Below the pieces are notes generated by a model. It ran no database searches. It saw only the letters and a program-made list of their open reading frames with translations, and was not told where the DNA came from. DNA of 45,731 bases, taken from an uncultured Eubacteriales bacterium (lineage in GTDB: Bacteria; Bacillota; Clostridia; Christensenellales; Aristaeellaceae). Positions 1-6,874 of this stretch are shown in pieces (the first letter of the stretch is position 1; the number at the start of each line of letters is the position of its first letter). The translations under genes were made by a program, and so were the position numbers. The DNA is taken from the NCBI GenBank assembly GCA_902778055.1, contig CACYWL010000020.1:1-45731 (forward strand). Reading direction: 5' to 3'.

Positions 1-90
1 CGAATTTATCCTGTCCTCGGCAATGGTTCCTCGAATTCTCGATGTCCACTTTGCGGGTTTGTCGAAAATTCCCGTGTCCATCTTACGGGG
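1..90. repeat. Three-fold direct repeat, probable end of an IS21-like element
   Basis: Three related units, CGAATTTATCCTGTCCT (1-17), CGAATTCTCGATGTCCA (32-48) and CGAAAATTCCCGTGTCCA (63-80), recur at about 31-bp spacing. The second and third are followed by similar CTTTGCGGG and TCTTACGGGG blocks. IS21-family elements are known to carry several such repeats at each terminus, presumably transposase sites; assignment to IS21 is inference because no istA/istB gene is in the window. The tail gene reading frame to the right opens only after a TAG at 98-100, which fits an element inserted into it. The exact tip and target duplication cannot be placed. Confidence 0.45.
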
Positions 91-157
91 AGTATTTTAG
101 ACTTCGATCTCCCACGCGCTGAGTCTGAGGATTGCGACGGATTCCGAGTCGGAGGAC

Positions 158-571
158 ATGACGGATTATGTCAACAATGCCCGGAATGAGCCGGATGTGG
201 TGACTTTGAGCGTTACAGCCTCGGACGCAAATGTGCCTGTGATCGGATGGAGCCAGCAGACAATGAATTCCCTGGCGCAGATCAAGGAGGCCAGGCTGCT
301 GTGCAAGGTCGTGACCAGTCTGCGAACTTACGACAACATGCTGCTGACCGCGCTGAATGTGACGCAGGATGAGAACTGCCCGGACGGATGGATTGGTACC
401 CTGACGTTTACCCATTCTGAACCGCCTCCTGCGGCGGCCCCGATGGAGGATTACTCCTCTACGCCGGTCTCCACGGGATCCACGTCGACCAAATCAGTAG
501 GGTCCCAGAGAGGCGGATCAGGCGGGTCTGTCCTGAAGACGATACTTCGGGACGCGGGGATCAAGCTGTAG
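158..571 (+). CDS. Phage tail protein, Dit-like, 5'-truncated
   Basis: The first in-frame ATG is at 158, giving 137 aa, but coding sequence clearly begins earlier: the frame reads SLRIATDSESED just upstream and is open from 101, after a TAG at 98-100. The body contains a 'VVTSLRTYDNMLLTAL' type segment and a 'GWIGTLTF' strand, as in the N-terminal domain of siphophage distal tail (Dit-like) proteins that link tail tube and baseplate. The C-terminal part is a low-complexity Ser/Thr/Gly-rich tail. There is no convincing ribosome binding site at 158. The gene is probably a fragment whose 5' half was displaced by the mobile element at 1-90. Family assignment is from memory of motif style, not a search. 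Confidence 0.5.
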   Translation: MTDYVNNARNEPDVVTLSVTASDANVPVIGWSQQTMNSLAQIKEARLLCKVVTSLRTYDNMLLTALNVTQDENCPDGWIGTLTFTHSEPPPAAAPMEDYSSTPVSTGSTSTKSVGSQRGGSGGSVLKTILRDAGIKL

Positions 572-660
572 GTGCGGGACCTTATATATATGAAGAAACA
601 CCTTGAAGTGACGAGTCTCATGCCGTCTGTGCCCTTCGCGATATTATGGAGGTATTCAAA

Positions 661-1107
661 TTGCTGAATCTGGAAAGCTATCTGGAGATGTTCCCGGCGG
701 CCACGCGGGAGAAGCCCCGTTTCATGGCGCTGGCCAGGGCTGTGATGACGCAGGCGGCGGAGCTGCTGGCGCTCGTGCAGACGGAATTCCCGGCAGCCTA
801 TGATCTGGAAACCGCCTCCGGCAGACAGCTGGACGCCCTGGGCGATCTGCTGAATGTCCCGCGGCCGCTGCCTTCCACTTCGGATGAAGATTACCGCTTT
901 CTCCTGCGAGCCCGCATCGCGGTTCATCACTGGGACGGGACGAACGAAAGTCTGCCGGCCGCGCTGGGGGCGGCTTTCCCCGGACGGAATGCCAGGATCA
1001 TCGACAACCAGAACGGAACGGTGACCGCCTCCGTCTCAGGAGCGCTGCCATTCCCCCTGGCGGAACTGTTCCCCGTGCCTGCCGGGATTCGGCTGATTGC
1101 CGGATAG
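661..1107 (+). CDS. Phage baseplate/tail protein, DUF2612-like
   Basis: Protein of 148 aa from a TTG at 661, chosen because GGAGG (648-652) lies 8 nt upstream. The ATG at 646 overlaps that site and lacks its own. It starts 'MLNLESYLEMFPAATREKP', contains 'SGRQLDALGDLLNVPRP' (about residues 55-72), then 'DEDYRFLLRARIAVHHWDGT', and ends 'LFPVPAGIRLIAG'. This layout is typical of DUF2612-like phage proteins encoded next to baseplate genes, which probably sit in the baseplate periphery. It is followed by the structured spacer at 1141-1228 and the lysis genes. The product class is fairly sure; the exact structural role is not. Confidence 0.6.
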   Translation: MLNLESYLEMFPAATREKPRFMALARAVMTQAAELLALVQTEFPAAYDLETASGRQLDALGDLLNVPRPLPSTSDEDYRFLLRARIAVHHWDGTNESLPAALGAAFPGRNARIIDNQNGTVTASVSGALPFPLAELFPVPAGIRLIAG

Positions 1108-1140
1108 GTTCTGGCTGAATACAGATGGCTAAATTGACTC

Positions 1141-1228
1141 ATTCCGGAATGCCGCTTTCAGGCATCAAAAAAGCAGGCCCCAAAGGACGACTCGACCCTA
1201 TGTGACCTGCCCGGCATTCGCCGGAATC
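1141..1228. ncRNA. Long inverted repeat, candidate structured RNA between baseplate and lysis genes
   Basis: ATTCCGGAATGCCG (1141-1154) pairs with CGGCATTCGCCGGAAT (1213-1228) over 14 bp with one 2-nt bulge. An inner GCAGG/CCTGC pair lies inside. On the minus strand the inner stem is followed by TTTTTT (the AAAAAA at about 1168), giving it the look of an intrinsic terminator on that strand. The plus strand would place it in the leader of the endolysin gene. No known RNA family is recognised. Strand and function are undetermined. Confidence 0.45.
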
Positions 1229-1317
1229 ATCTTATCAGGGATTCCAGATGCCTGTCAATCTGCTGACAAATTTGTCAATGATGTCCGCTGCAAAACCTGA
1301 TCTGAAAGGAGCTGTTT

Positions 1318-1887
1318 ATGAGCGCCAAACAAATTTCCCTGCCCGATTTTCTTTCCCGCGTCGAGGAGATCGCGGCGGAGAACCCTTCCTACCGCAGCGG
1401 AGGCTCCGGAAAGGACGGCACCTGCGACTGCATCGGGTTGATCATCGGGGCCATCCGCAGAGCAGGCGGCAGCTGGCCGGGAACCCACGGCAGCAACTAT
1501 GCCGCCCGGTATGAGACCGGGAGACTGGAGAAAATCACCAACCAGAATGCACTTCGCGTCGGAGAATTGGTGTACAAGCACCGATCTCCCGGGGAGGCGG
1601 GTTATGATCTTCCTGCGCGCTACAGGAATCATCCGGACCGGAACGACTATTACCATGTCGGCGTGGTGACGTCCGTCAGTCCGCTGCGCATTCTGCACAT
1701 GACCACTCCGTCCATCCAGACGGATACGAAGCTGGGCCGGTGGTCCCATCACGGTTGGTGCAGCAGAGTGACCGACAGGCAGGACGGCAGGGAAGAACCT
1801 GTGAGCATCCAGGAAATTCTGGCGGCCGCGGCGGAGATTGAGAAGCAGCTGGACCGGATCTACGACGCAGTCGGAGGGAGGGGATGA
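1318..1887 (+). CDS. Phage endolysin, NlpC/P60-type cysteine peptidase
   Basis: Protein of 189 aa preceded by GAAAGGAG, 7 nt from the ATG. The catalytic cysteine context is 'GTCDCIGLI' (about residues 40-48), and the partner histidine is in 'YYHVGVV' (about residue 113). These fit the Cys-His dyad of NlpC/P60 cell-wall peptidases, which cut peptidoglycan stem peptides. There is no signal peptide, so export would depend on the holin encoded downstream. The C-terminus is alpha-helical and rich in Glu, without a recognised wall-binding repeat. The stop overlaps the next start by 4 nt (ATGA), as expected in a phage lysis cassette. Substrate bond not determinable. Confidence 0.8.
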   Translation: MSAKQISLPDFLSRVEEIAAENPSYRSGGSGKDGTCDCIGLIIGAIRRAGGSWPGTHGSNYAARYETGRLEKITNQNALRVGELVYKHRSPGEAGYDLPARYRNHPDRNDYYHVGVVTSVSPLRILHMTTPSIQTDTKLGRWSHHGWCSRVTDRQDGREEPVSIQEILAAAAEIEKQLDRIYDAVGGRG

Positions 1888-2249
1888 AGTTGGAAAATGC
1901 GGTAAACCAGTTGGGATTTGACGTTACGGCGTTGTGGATCACGATGGGGACGCTTGTGGCTGCGGCCACGATCGCTCTTCTGATCATGCAGCTGATCAAG
2001 ATCTTCCGGGAACTTCGGCACCCGAAGCTCGTGGACGAGAAGATCATCCAGGAGAAGCAGGCGAAGGATCATGAAAGGCTGACGAAGCTGGAACAGTCCA
2101 CAGACCGCCAGGAGGCGGAGCTCAAGCTGCTTCTCCGATCCCAGCTGGTCATGGTGCATCATTCTATCGACGGAAACAGCATCGAGAACCTGAAGAACAT
2201 GCTGAAGCAGATCGAGGAGTATCTGGTCTTCGGCGAGGTGAAGAAATAG
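1884..2249 (+). CDS. Phage lysis-cassette membrane protein with coiled coil
   Basis: Protein of 121 aa with one hydrophobic segment at about residues 16-37 (from 'LWITMGTLVAAATIALLIM'), then a charged helical region with heptad-like spacing up to about residue 85. The start overlaps the endolysin stop (ATGA). Position between endolysin and holin suggests a holin-associated protein, a second holin or a spanin-like accessory; none of these is proven by sequence. No family name can be given with certainty. Confidence 0.65.
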   Translation: MKLENAVNQLGFDVTALWITMGTLVAAATIALLIMQLIKIFRELRHPKLVDEKIIQEKQAKDHERLTKLEQSTDRQEAELKLLLRSQLVMVHHSIDGNSIENLKNMLKQIEEYLVFGEVKK

Positions 2250-2336
2250 CTGCCTTGCCGGAAAAAACAGGGAGCCGGTTTGCTCCCCATAAAAGCACCC
2301 ATGAAAATATCGACAAAACGAAACGGAGGAATGAAC

Positions 2337-2546
2337 ATGTTTACGAAAGAATGGCTGAAAGCTGCCCTCATCCGCGCTGTCCGCACCTTTGCGGAGGCCG
2401 CCCTGGCCTACATCGGTACCGGCGCTGTCGTCCTCGGCGATGTCAACTGGCTGGGTGTTCTGAGCGCCGGCGCCTTCGGTGCCGTGACCGCTCTGCTGCT
2501 CGCCCTGGCTGGACTGCCGGAAGCGGAAGAAAAGCCGGCAAAGTAA
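2337..2546 (+). CDS. Phage holin, r1t-like
   Basis: Protein of 69 aa from the ATG at 2337, which lies 6 nt after GGAGGA (2325-2330). The in-frame ATG at 2331 is too close to that site. The sequence 'MFTKEWLKAALIRAVRTFAE' leads into two hydrophobic helices (about 20-36 and 42-60) separated by 'GDVNWLG', with a short charged tail ending in KPAK. This matches small r1t-type holins that form membrane lesions letting the endolysin reach the wall. It is the last gene of the prophage remnant and is followed directly by a strong terminator. Confidence 0.8.
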   Translation: MFTKEWLKAALIRAVRTFAEAALAYIGTGAVVLGDVNWLGVLSAGAFGAVTALLLALAGLPEAEEKPAK

Positions 2547-2577
2547 AGCAATAAACCAAAAAAAAGGATCCCTTTTT

Positions 2578-2604
2578 AAAGCAGGTGTCAGCCTGCTTTT
2601 TTTT
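2578..2604 (+). terminator. Intrinsic terminator of the phage lysis module
   Basis: AAAGCAGG and CCTGCTTT enclose a TGTCAG loop and run into eight T residues, 30 nt after the holin stop. Confidence 0.85.
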
Positions 2605-2931
2605 CGAATACAGCTCATTTGTTTATAAGCTGATTAATGGGGAAGGATTCTATCTGATCGGCGCTTTTCAGATTCTCATCAATTCCTTCCGCCGCTGCCA
2701 TCTCCGGGTTGAATTTCAACAGGAATCTCCGGGATGAATTTCAACAGGAATGATCTGGATATTTTGTCCAAAATATGCTACGATGATAGAAAGGTTTGTC
2801 CGGAACGTGGGAATGATACAGCCTTTTTCAAAACGGGGACCTGCCGGGCAATACACGGGCCGAGGAAAAGCATAAACGCAAAGTGATCATCACTGTTGCC
2901 TGATTCAGACAGAGAGAGGCGGTGCGGAAGG
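2605..2931. other. Gene-free stretch between prophage remnant and dCMP deaminase
   Basis: No credible open frame is present. The stretch holds the tandem 25-bp repeat at 2701-2750 and an AT-rich patch at about 2760-2790 that may carry the promoter for the downstream gene, though no well-spaced -35/-10 pair stands out. It is a plausible right junction of the prophage remnant, but no attachment-site copy could be found in the window. Confidence 0.5.
2701..2750. repeat. Tandem 25-bp repeat, two copies
   Basis: Positions 2701-2725 and 2726-2750 are identical apart from one base (position 9, T versus A). The unit is TCTCCGGG, then T or A, then TGAATTTCAACAGGAA. The repeats stand alone with no transposase nearby. 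They resemble the repeated terminal blocks of an insertion sequence in style, so a mobile-element scar is possible, but this is inference. Confidence 0.7.
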
Positions 2932-3405
2932 ATGGACAAGTGGGATCGTCGGTTTATGGAGATGACCCGTACCATCGCGGGATGGTCCAGCTGCTTTCGA
3001 AAGGGACGCAGCATCGGCTGCGTCATCGTACGGGACAAGCGGATCATGACCACGGGATACAATGGCGCGCCGGCCGGGATCAAGACCTGCCGGGAAAAAG
3101 GAGAATGCCTGCGGGATAAGCTGGGGATCGCCAGCGGAACCAGGATGGAAACCTGCTATGCCGTCCATGCCGAGCAGAACGCCATCGTACAGGCGGCGAA
3201 GCTGGGCGTATCCATCGACGGGGCTACGCTGTACTGTACGCATCAGCCCTGCAGCATGTGCTGCAAGATGATCATCAACAGCGGCATCAGACGGGTGGTT
3301 TACCGGGAGGGCTATCCTGATCCCTTCACGCTGGAGCTCTTTGCCGAGGCCGGCGTCCAGCTGGAAAAGTTTGAGGATGATCCGGAGGGAATGGCACAGC
3401 AATGA
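2932..3405 (+). CDS. dCMP deaminase, ComEB-type
   Basis: Protein of 157 aa of the zinc-dependent cytidine/deoxycytidylate deaminase family. It would deaminate dCMP to dUMP, feeding dTMP synthesis. The zinc site is visible as 'HAEQNAI' (His ligand and catalytic Glu) and 'PCSMCCKMII' (two Cys ligands), and the N-terminal region carries 'CVIVRDKRIMTTGYNGAP', typical for the ComEB/dCMP branch. The ATG at 2932 is used; the frame also extends to a TTG at 2896 but the family normally starts near 'DKWD'. It overlaps the next gene by 4 nt (ATGA), so the two are co-translated. Confidence 0.88.
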   Translation: MDKWDRRFMEMTRTIAGWSSCFRKGRSIGCVIVRDKRIMTTGYNGAPAGIKTCREKGECLRDKLGIASGTRMETCYAVHAEQNAIVQAAKLGVSIDGATLYCTHQPCSMCCKMIINSGIRRVVYREGYPDPFTLELFAEAGVQLEKFEDDPEGMAQQ

Positions 3406-4178
3406 AATATCACATTGATACGATTCCCATCTGGGATGCGGCGAAGCTGGAAGGGGAATGCCTGCTCTGCGCGCTGGAAAGACGGACGGAGCTCGGTGAG
3501 GCGGAAAGGTACCTCGGGGCCTCCGTGATGGAGCCGGACGTCCGGATTCGAGTGAACCAGAGGGGCTTTTGCAGGAAGCATCACGCCATGCTCTTCACCA
3601 TGAGCAATCGGCTTGGGCATGCGCTGATGCTTGAGAGCCATATGATCGAGAACCGGGAGCGGCTGGAGGAGAGCTGGAAGTCGCTGGAAAAGGCCGGCGG
3701 ACAGCTGGCTGGCGCCGGGTTCGGCGACAGGCTGAACGGGAAGGCGAAGGCGGCCCGGGAGAGCATAACCGCCGAGGCGCGGAAGATTCAGCAGATGGCC
3801 GGTACCTGCGTCATGTGCGATACGATTTCGGATAACATGCTGCGGTACCTGCATACGTTCTTCCACCTGTACCAGAGTGACGGGGAGTTCAAGAGAAGAT
3901 TTCTGGAAGGAAAGGGCCTCTGCATTCCTCATCTCGGGCAGCTGATCGAGGTTGCGGCTGAGGAACTGGGTACCAGGGAGCTGGGAGAATTCGTCCAGGC
4001 GCTGGCCCGGACGGAAAAGCAGAATCTGGACCGCATTCAGGAGGATATCTCCTGGTTCATCAAGAAGTTTGACTACCGATATGAAAAGGAAGACTGGAAA
4101 AACAGCCGGGACGCGGTGGAACGCACCGTAAACAAGACACGGGGATGGTGCGTGGGCAAAGAGCCGAACGAAGCATGA
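3402..4178 (+). CDS. DUF6062 family protein, probable metal-binding
   Basis: Protein of 258 aa. It has two repeated modules, each with a CxxC and a Cys/His pair: 'CLLCALERR' followed by 'GFCRKHHAM', and 'CVMCDTISDNMLRYL' followed by 'LCIPHLGQL'. The arrangement suggests two structural metal sites (probably zinc) in a helical protein. Between them is a charged helical stretch. DUF6062 is a recognised Clostridia family of unknown function. The 4-nt overlap with the dCMP deaminase suggests a shared transcript but does not define a role. Confidence 0.75.
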   Translation: MKYHIDTIPIWDAAKLEGECLLCALERRTELGEAERYLGASVMEPDVRIRVNQRGFCRKHHAMLFTMSNRLGHALMLESHMIENRERLEESWKSLEKAGGQLAGAGFGDRLNGKAKAARESITAEARKIQQMAGTCVMCDTISDNMLRYLHTFFHLYQSDGEFKRRFLEGKGLCIPHLGQLIEVAAEELGTRELGEFVQALARTEKQNLDRIQEDISWFIKKFDYRYEKEDWKNSRDAVERTVNKTRGWCVGKEPNEA

Positions 4179-4243
4179 GGACGGCCTGAGCCAACAGGAA
4201 ACAGCGGTTTTCAGAGACAAGGACAAAGGCGGAGGATGAGCGA

Positions 4244-4612
4244 ATGACCATTGGAGAAGTGAAAAGCATTCTGGAGGCAAAGGTGCTGGTCGGGGAGGAA
4301 CGCATGGAGGAACCGGTGGTAACCGCCTGCGGATCCGACCTGATGAGCGATGTGCTGGCTTTTGTTAAGGACCGGACCGTGCTGATTACGGGACTGATCA
4401 ATCCCCATGTGGTTCGCACCAGCGAAATGCTCGATATCACCTGCATCGTGTTTTCCCGCGGCAAGCTGCCCAGCCAGGAGATCCTCGAGGAGGCGGAGGA
4501 AAGCGGGATTACGGTGATGTCGACGGAAATGACCACCTATACCGCCTGCGGGGAGCTTTATGTCCACGGGCTTCCCGGAACCAAAAAACGCGCCGGCGGG
4601 GAAGGAGCGTGA
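4244..4612 (+). CDS. DRTGG domain protein (first copy)
   Basis: Protein of 122 aa starting 'MTIGEVKSILEAKVL' with the DRTGG-type core 'ACGSDLMSDVLAF' and 'VLITGLINPHVVRTSEML'. The domain is known next to CBS or phosphotransacetylase domains and is thought to be a regulatory or ligand-binding fold. Its ligand is unknown. It opens the HydS cluster and lies 5 nt from the RsbW-like ATPase. A second, diverged paralogue is at 6518-6871, on the other side of the HydS gene. Confidence 0.78.
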   Translation: MTIGEVKSILEAKVLVGEERMEEPVVTACGSDLMSDVLAFVKDRTVLITGLINPHVVRTSEMLDITCIVFSRGKLPSQEILEEAEESGITVMSTEMTTYTACGELYVHGLPGTKKRAGGEGA

Positions 4613-4616
4613 TTCC

Positions 4617-5042
4617 ATGGCTGTGCTGATGGAAAAGGTTTTCCCGGTGGAAGCAGGAGCCTACGGAACCGCGGGAGAAGCGTCGACCACCATCAAGAGG
4701 ACGCTGAAACAGCTGGGCGTCGGGGCGGAGGTGCTCCGCCATGTGAGCGTGGCCTGCTACGAGGTCGAGCTGAATCTGGTGATCCACTCCCTCGGTGGAA
4801 CGCTCACGCTGCAGGTGGAGCCGGACAAGGTGACACTGATTTCCAAGGACGTCGGACCCGGGATTCCGGATATTGAGAAGGCCATGACGGAGGGATTTTC
4901 CACGGCGAATGAGGAAGCCCGCACCCTGGGCTTCGGCGCCGGCATGGGCCTTCCGAACATGAAGAGAAATTCCACCGAGTTCGACATCCAGAGCGAGGTC
5001 GGCGTAGGAACAACGATCACGATGAGCTTCGCCCTGAAGTGA
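4617..5042 (+). CDS. RsbW-like ATP-binding (anti-sigma/GHKL) protein
   Basis: Protein of 141 aa from the ATG at 4617, with AGGAG 9 nt upstream. GHKL-fold motifs are present: an N-box-like 'CYEVELNLVIHSLGG' (about residues 45-59), 'DVGPGIPDIEKAM' and 'GFGAGMGLPNMKRNS'. It ends in 'GVGTTITMSFALK'. RsbW/SpoIIAB-like proteins bind sigma factors or anti-sigma antagonists and may phosphorylate the latter. No sigma factor or antagonist is encoded nearby, so the partner may be HydS or a distant protein. Role as signal output of HydS is inference. Confidence 0.82.
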   Translation: MAVLMEKVFPVEAGAYGTAGEASTTIKRTLKQLGVGAEVLRHVSVACYEVELNLVIHSLGGTLTLQVEPDKVTLISKDVGPGIPDIEKAMTEGFSTANEEARTLGFGAGMGLPNMKRNSTEFDIQSEVGVGTTITMSFALK

Positions 5043-5050
5043 ACGGAGCA

Positions 5051-5095
5051 GTCCGAGGGACGCGGAGGGCCTGCCCGGATCGGACAGGAACCGCG
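5051..5095. other. Inverted repeats in the spacer before HydS
   Basis: CGCGG (5061-5065) faces CCGCG (5091-5095), with CCTG (5070-5073) facing CAGG (5085-5088) inside. An alternative pairing is GTCCG (5051-5055) with CGGAC (5081-5085). These are short helices and could be mutually exclusive. There is no T-run, so it is not a terminator on the plus strand. Confidence 0.35.
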
Positions 5096-5128
5096 GCCCG
5101 CTGAGGGGCGGAGAAGGAGATGACGGGA

Positions 5129-6427
5129 ATGGACCGGGAGACGAAACGATTTCATTCTGTGCGGCTGGAGAAAGAGAAATGCCGCGCCTGCACCAACTGC
5201 CTGAAACGCTGTCCGACGGAGGCGATCCGCGTACGCGGAGGAAGCGCACACATTATTGACGAGCGATGCATTGACTGCGGAGAATGCATCAGGGTCTGCG
5301 ATTATCACGCGAAAATGGCGGTGACAGATCCGCTGAGTGTAATTGAGGGATGGAAATATAAAATCGCGCTTCCGGCTCCCAGCCTCTACGGACAGTTCAA
5401 AAACCTGCAGAATATTTCCCAGCTGCTGTACGCACTGAAGAGCCTGGGATTCGACGATGTTTTCGAGGTTGCCCGCGGGGCCGATGTGGTCAGCCGGGCG
5501 ATCCGTGAAAGGCTGAAGAAGCCGGATCTGCCCAGACCCGTCATTTCTTCCGCGTGCCCGGCGATTGTGCGCCTGATCCAGGTTCGTTTTCCCGATCTGA
5601 TCGATCACATCGTGGATATCCGCCAGCCCATGGAGGTGGCGGCGATGATCGCGAAGAAAGAGTTCGCCAGAAAGCATCAGGTGGAGGAAAAAGAAGTGGG
5701 CTGCTTCTTCCTGACGCCCTGTCCGGCGAAAATGACGGCCATCCGAAACCCCATCGGTCATGAGAAGAGCGCTGTGGACGGCGCCATCAGCGTCATGGAT
5801 ATCTACGGCCCGCTCAGCTCGGCGCTGGGGAAGGCTCCCGTGGACGAGCCGATGAGGAGCTCCTCCGATTTCGGCGTTGGCTGGGCGAGAAGCGGCGGAG
5901 AGTGCGACGCGGTCTGTCCCACGGAAAGCATGGCGGTGGACGGAATTGCCAACTGCATCCGCGTGCTGGAAGAGATCGAGGATAACCGGCTGAACGGGCT
6001 GGAATTCTTTGAAGGCGCAGCCTGCACGGGCGGGTGCGTCGGCGGACCGCTCAACTTTGAAAACACCTATGTGGCCAGAAACTGGATCCGGCGGCTCGTG
6101 GATATCCGAAACGCGGAGCTGGATGTGGATAACGGCATGATGACCAAGTACGAGTTGTACGACAGCAAACGCATTCAGCCCAATTCCGCGATGAAGCTGG
6201 ACGACGACCTGGTGGAGGCGATGCGCAAGATGGAGCGCATTGAGGAGATATACGCCACGCTGCCCGGTTACGACTGCGGCAGCTGCGGAAGCCCGACCTG
6301 CAGAACCTTTGCGGAGGATATTGTTCAGGGAAATGCCCGGGAAATGGACTGCATTCACCGGATGAAGGACCATCTGAAAATCATGGCGCAGCAGATGGTG
6401 GATATTGCCCAGACCACCCGTGAGTAG
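5129..6427 (+). CDS. Sensory-type [FeFe]-hydrogenase homologue (HydS-like)
   Basis: Protein of 432 aa from the ATG at 5129, 9 nt after AAGGAG; the ATG at 5120 abuts that site. The N-terminal ferredoxin domain has 'CRACTNCLKRCP' and 'CIDCGECIRVC', fitting two [4Fe-4S] clusters. An H-cluster domain follows. Its four cysteine ligands are kept in altered motifs: 'SSACPAI' (L1), 'LTPCPAKM' (L2) and 'GAACTGGCVGG' (L3). The C-terminal 'YDCGSCGSPTCRTFAED' is another Fe-S module. The L1 'AC' replaces the 'CC' of catalytic enzymes, so the proton-relay cysteine is Ala. This substitution and domain order match the putative sensory group typified by Thermoanaerobacter HydS. No maturation genes (hydE/F/G) are in the window. 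Confidence 0.82.
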   Translation: MDRETKRFHSVRLEKEKCRACTNCLKRCPTEAIRVRGGSAHIIDERCIDCGECIRVCDYHAKMAVTDPLSVIEGWKYKIALPAPSLYGQFKNLQNISQLLYALKSLGFDDVFEVARGADVVSRAIRERLKKPDLPRPVISSACPAIVRLIQVRFPDLIDHIVDIRQPMEVAAMIAKKEFARKHQVEEKEVGCFFLTPCPAKMTAIRNPIGHEKSAVDGAISVMDIYGPLSSALGKAPVDEPMRSSSDFGVGWARSGGECDAVCPTESMAVDGIANCIRVLEEIEDNRLNGLEFFEGAACTGGCVGGPLNFENTYVARNWIRRLVDIRNAELDVDNGMMTKYELYDSKRIQPNSAMKLDDDLVEAMRKMERIEEIYATLPGYDCGSCGSPTCRTFAEDIVQGNAREMDCIHRMKDHLKIMAQQMVDIAQTTRE

Positions 6428-6437
6428 CGAAAAAGAT

Positions 6438-6487
6438 ACGGCACGCTCGCTCTTCCCGGACCGGGAGGCTCCGCAGATGAATGCCGT
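6438..6487. other. Inverted repeat between HydS and second DRTGG gene
   Basis: ACGGCA (6438-6443) pairs perfectly with TGCCGT (6482-6487) around an inner CCCGG/CCGGG element. There is no T-run. It is probably an intercistronic RNA hairpin; the function is unknown. Confidence 0.4.
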
Positions 6488-6517
6488 CCTACAGAAAGAA
6501 GAAGGAGAACGGAGAAA

Positions 6518-6871
6518 ATGACTGTCAAGGAACTGATCGAACTGACCGGCGCAACGGATATGACGCCGGATTCCCCCAAGGATACCGAAGTGACCTGCGG
6601 CTACACCTGCGACCTGCTGAGCTGGGTGATGGCGCACGGTAAGGCGGGCATGGCCTGGATTACCGTGCAGACGCATATGAACGTGATTGCCGTGGCCAGC
6701 CTGATGGAGATGGCCGCCGTGATCATTCCCGAGGATATCGAGATGGAGGAAGCAACGCTGCAGAAGGCAAAGGAAGAGGACATTACGGTGCTGCAGAGCA
6801 GCAGAACCGCCTATGAGCTCTGCGCACTGATGGCGGAGGCCGGGCTGCCGGGAACGCCCCGGGAGGCTTGA
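6518..6871 (+). CDS. DRTGG domain protein (second copy)
   Basis: Protein of 117 aa, start supported by AAGGAG 12 nt upstream and a GGAG nearer the ATG. It begins 'MTVKELIELTG' and has 'CGYTCDLLSWVMAHGKAGMAWITVQTHMN' spread over residues 28-56 with the same alpha/beta pattern as the first DRTGG protein, but diverged. It is sometimes annotated as an HPr-kinase-like N-terminal domain; no kinase motifs are seen here. It is 3 nt from the PHP gene. The two copies flanking HydS could form a heterodimer, which is only inference. Confidence 0.75.
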   Translation: MTVKELIELTGATDMTPDSPKDTEVTCGYTCDLLSWVMAHGKAGMAWITVQTHMNVIAVASLMEMAAVIIPEDIEMEEATLQKAKEEDITVLQSSRTAYELCALMAEAGLPGTPREA

Positions 6872-6874
6872 GGC

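Noticed and set aside
1141..1260. Hammerhead-type ribozyme at the phage inverted repeat
   Set aside because: The minus strand has CTGATAAG but not the CUGAUGA core, and the GAAA partner is absent in the right place.
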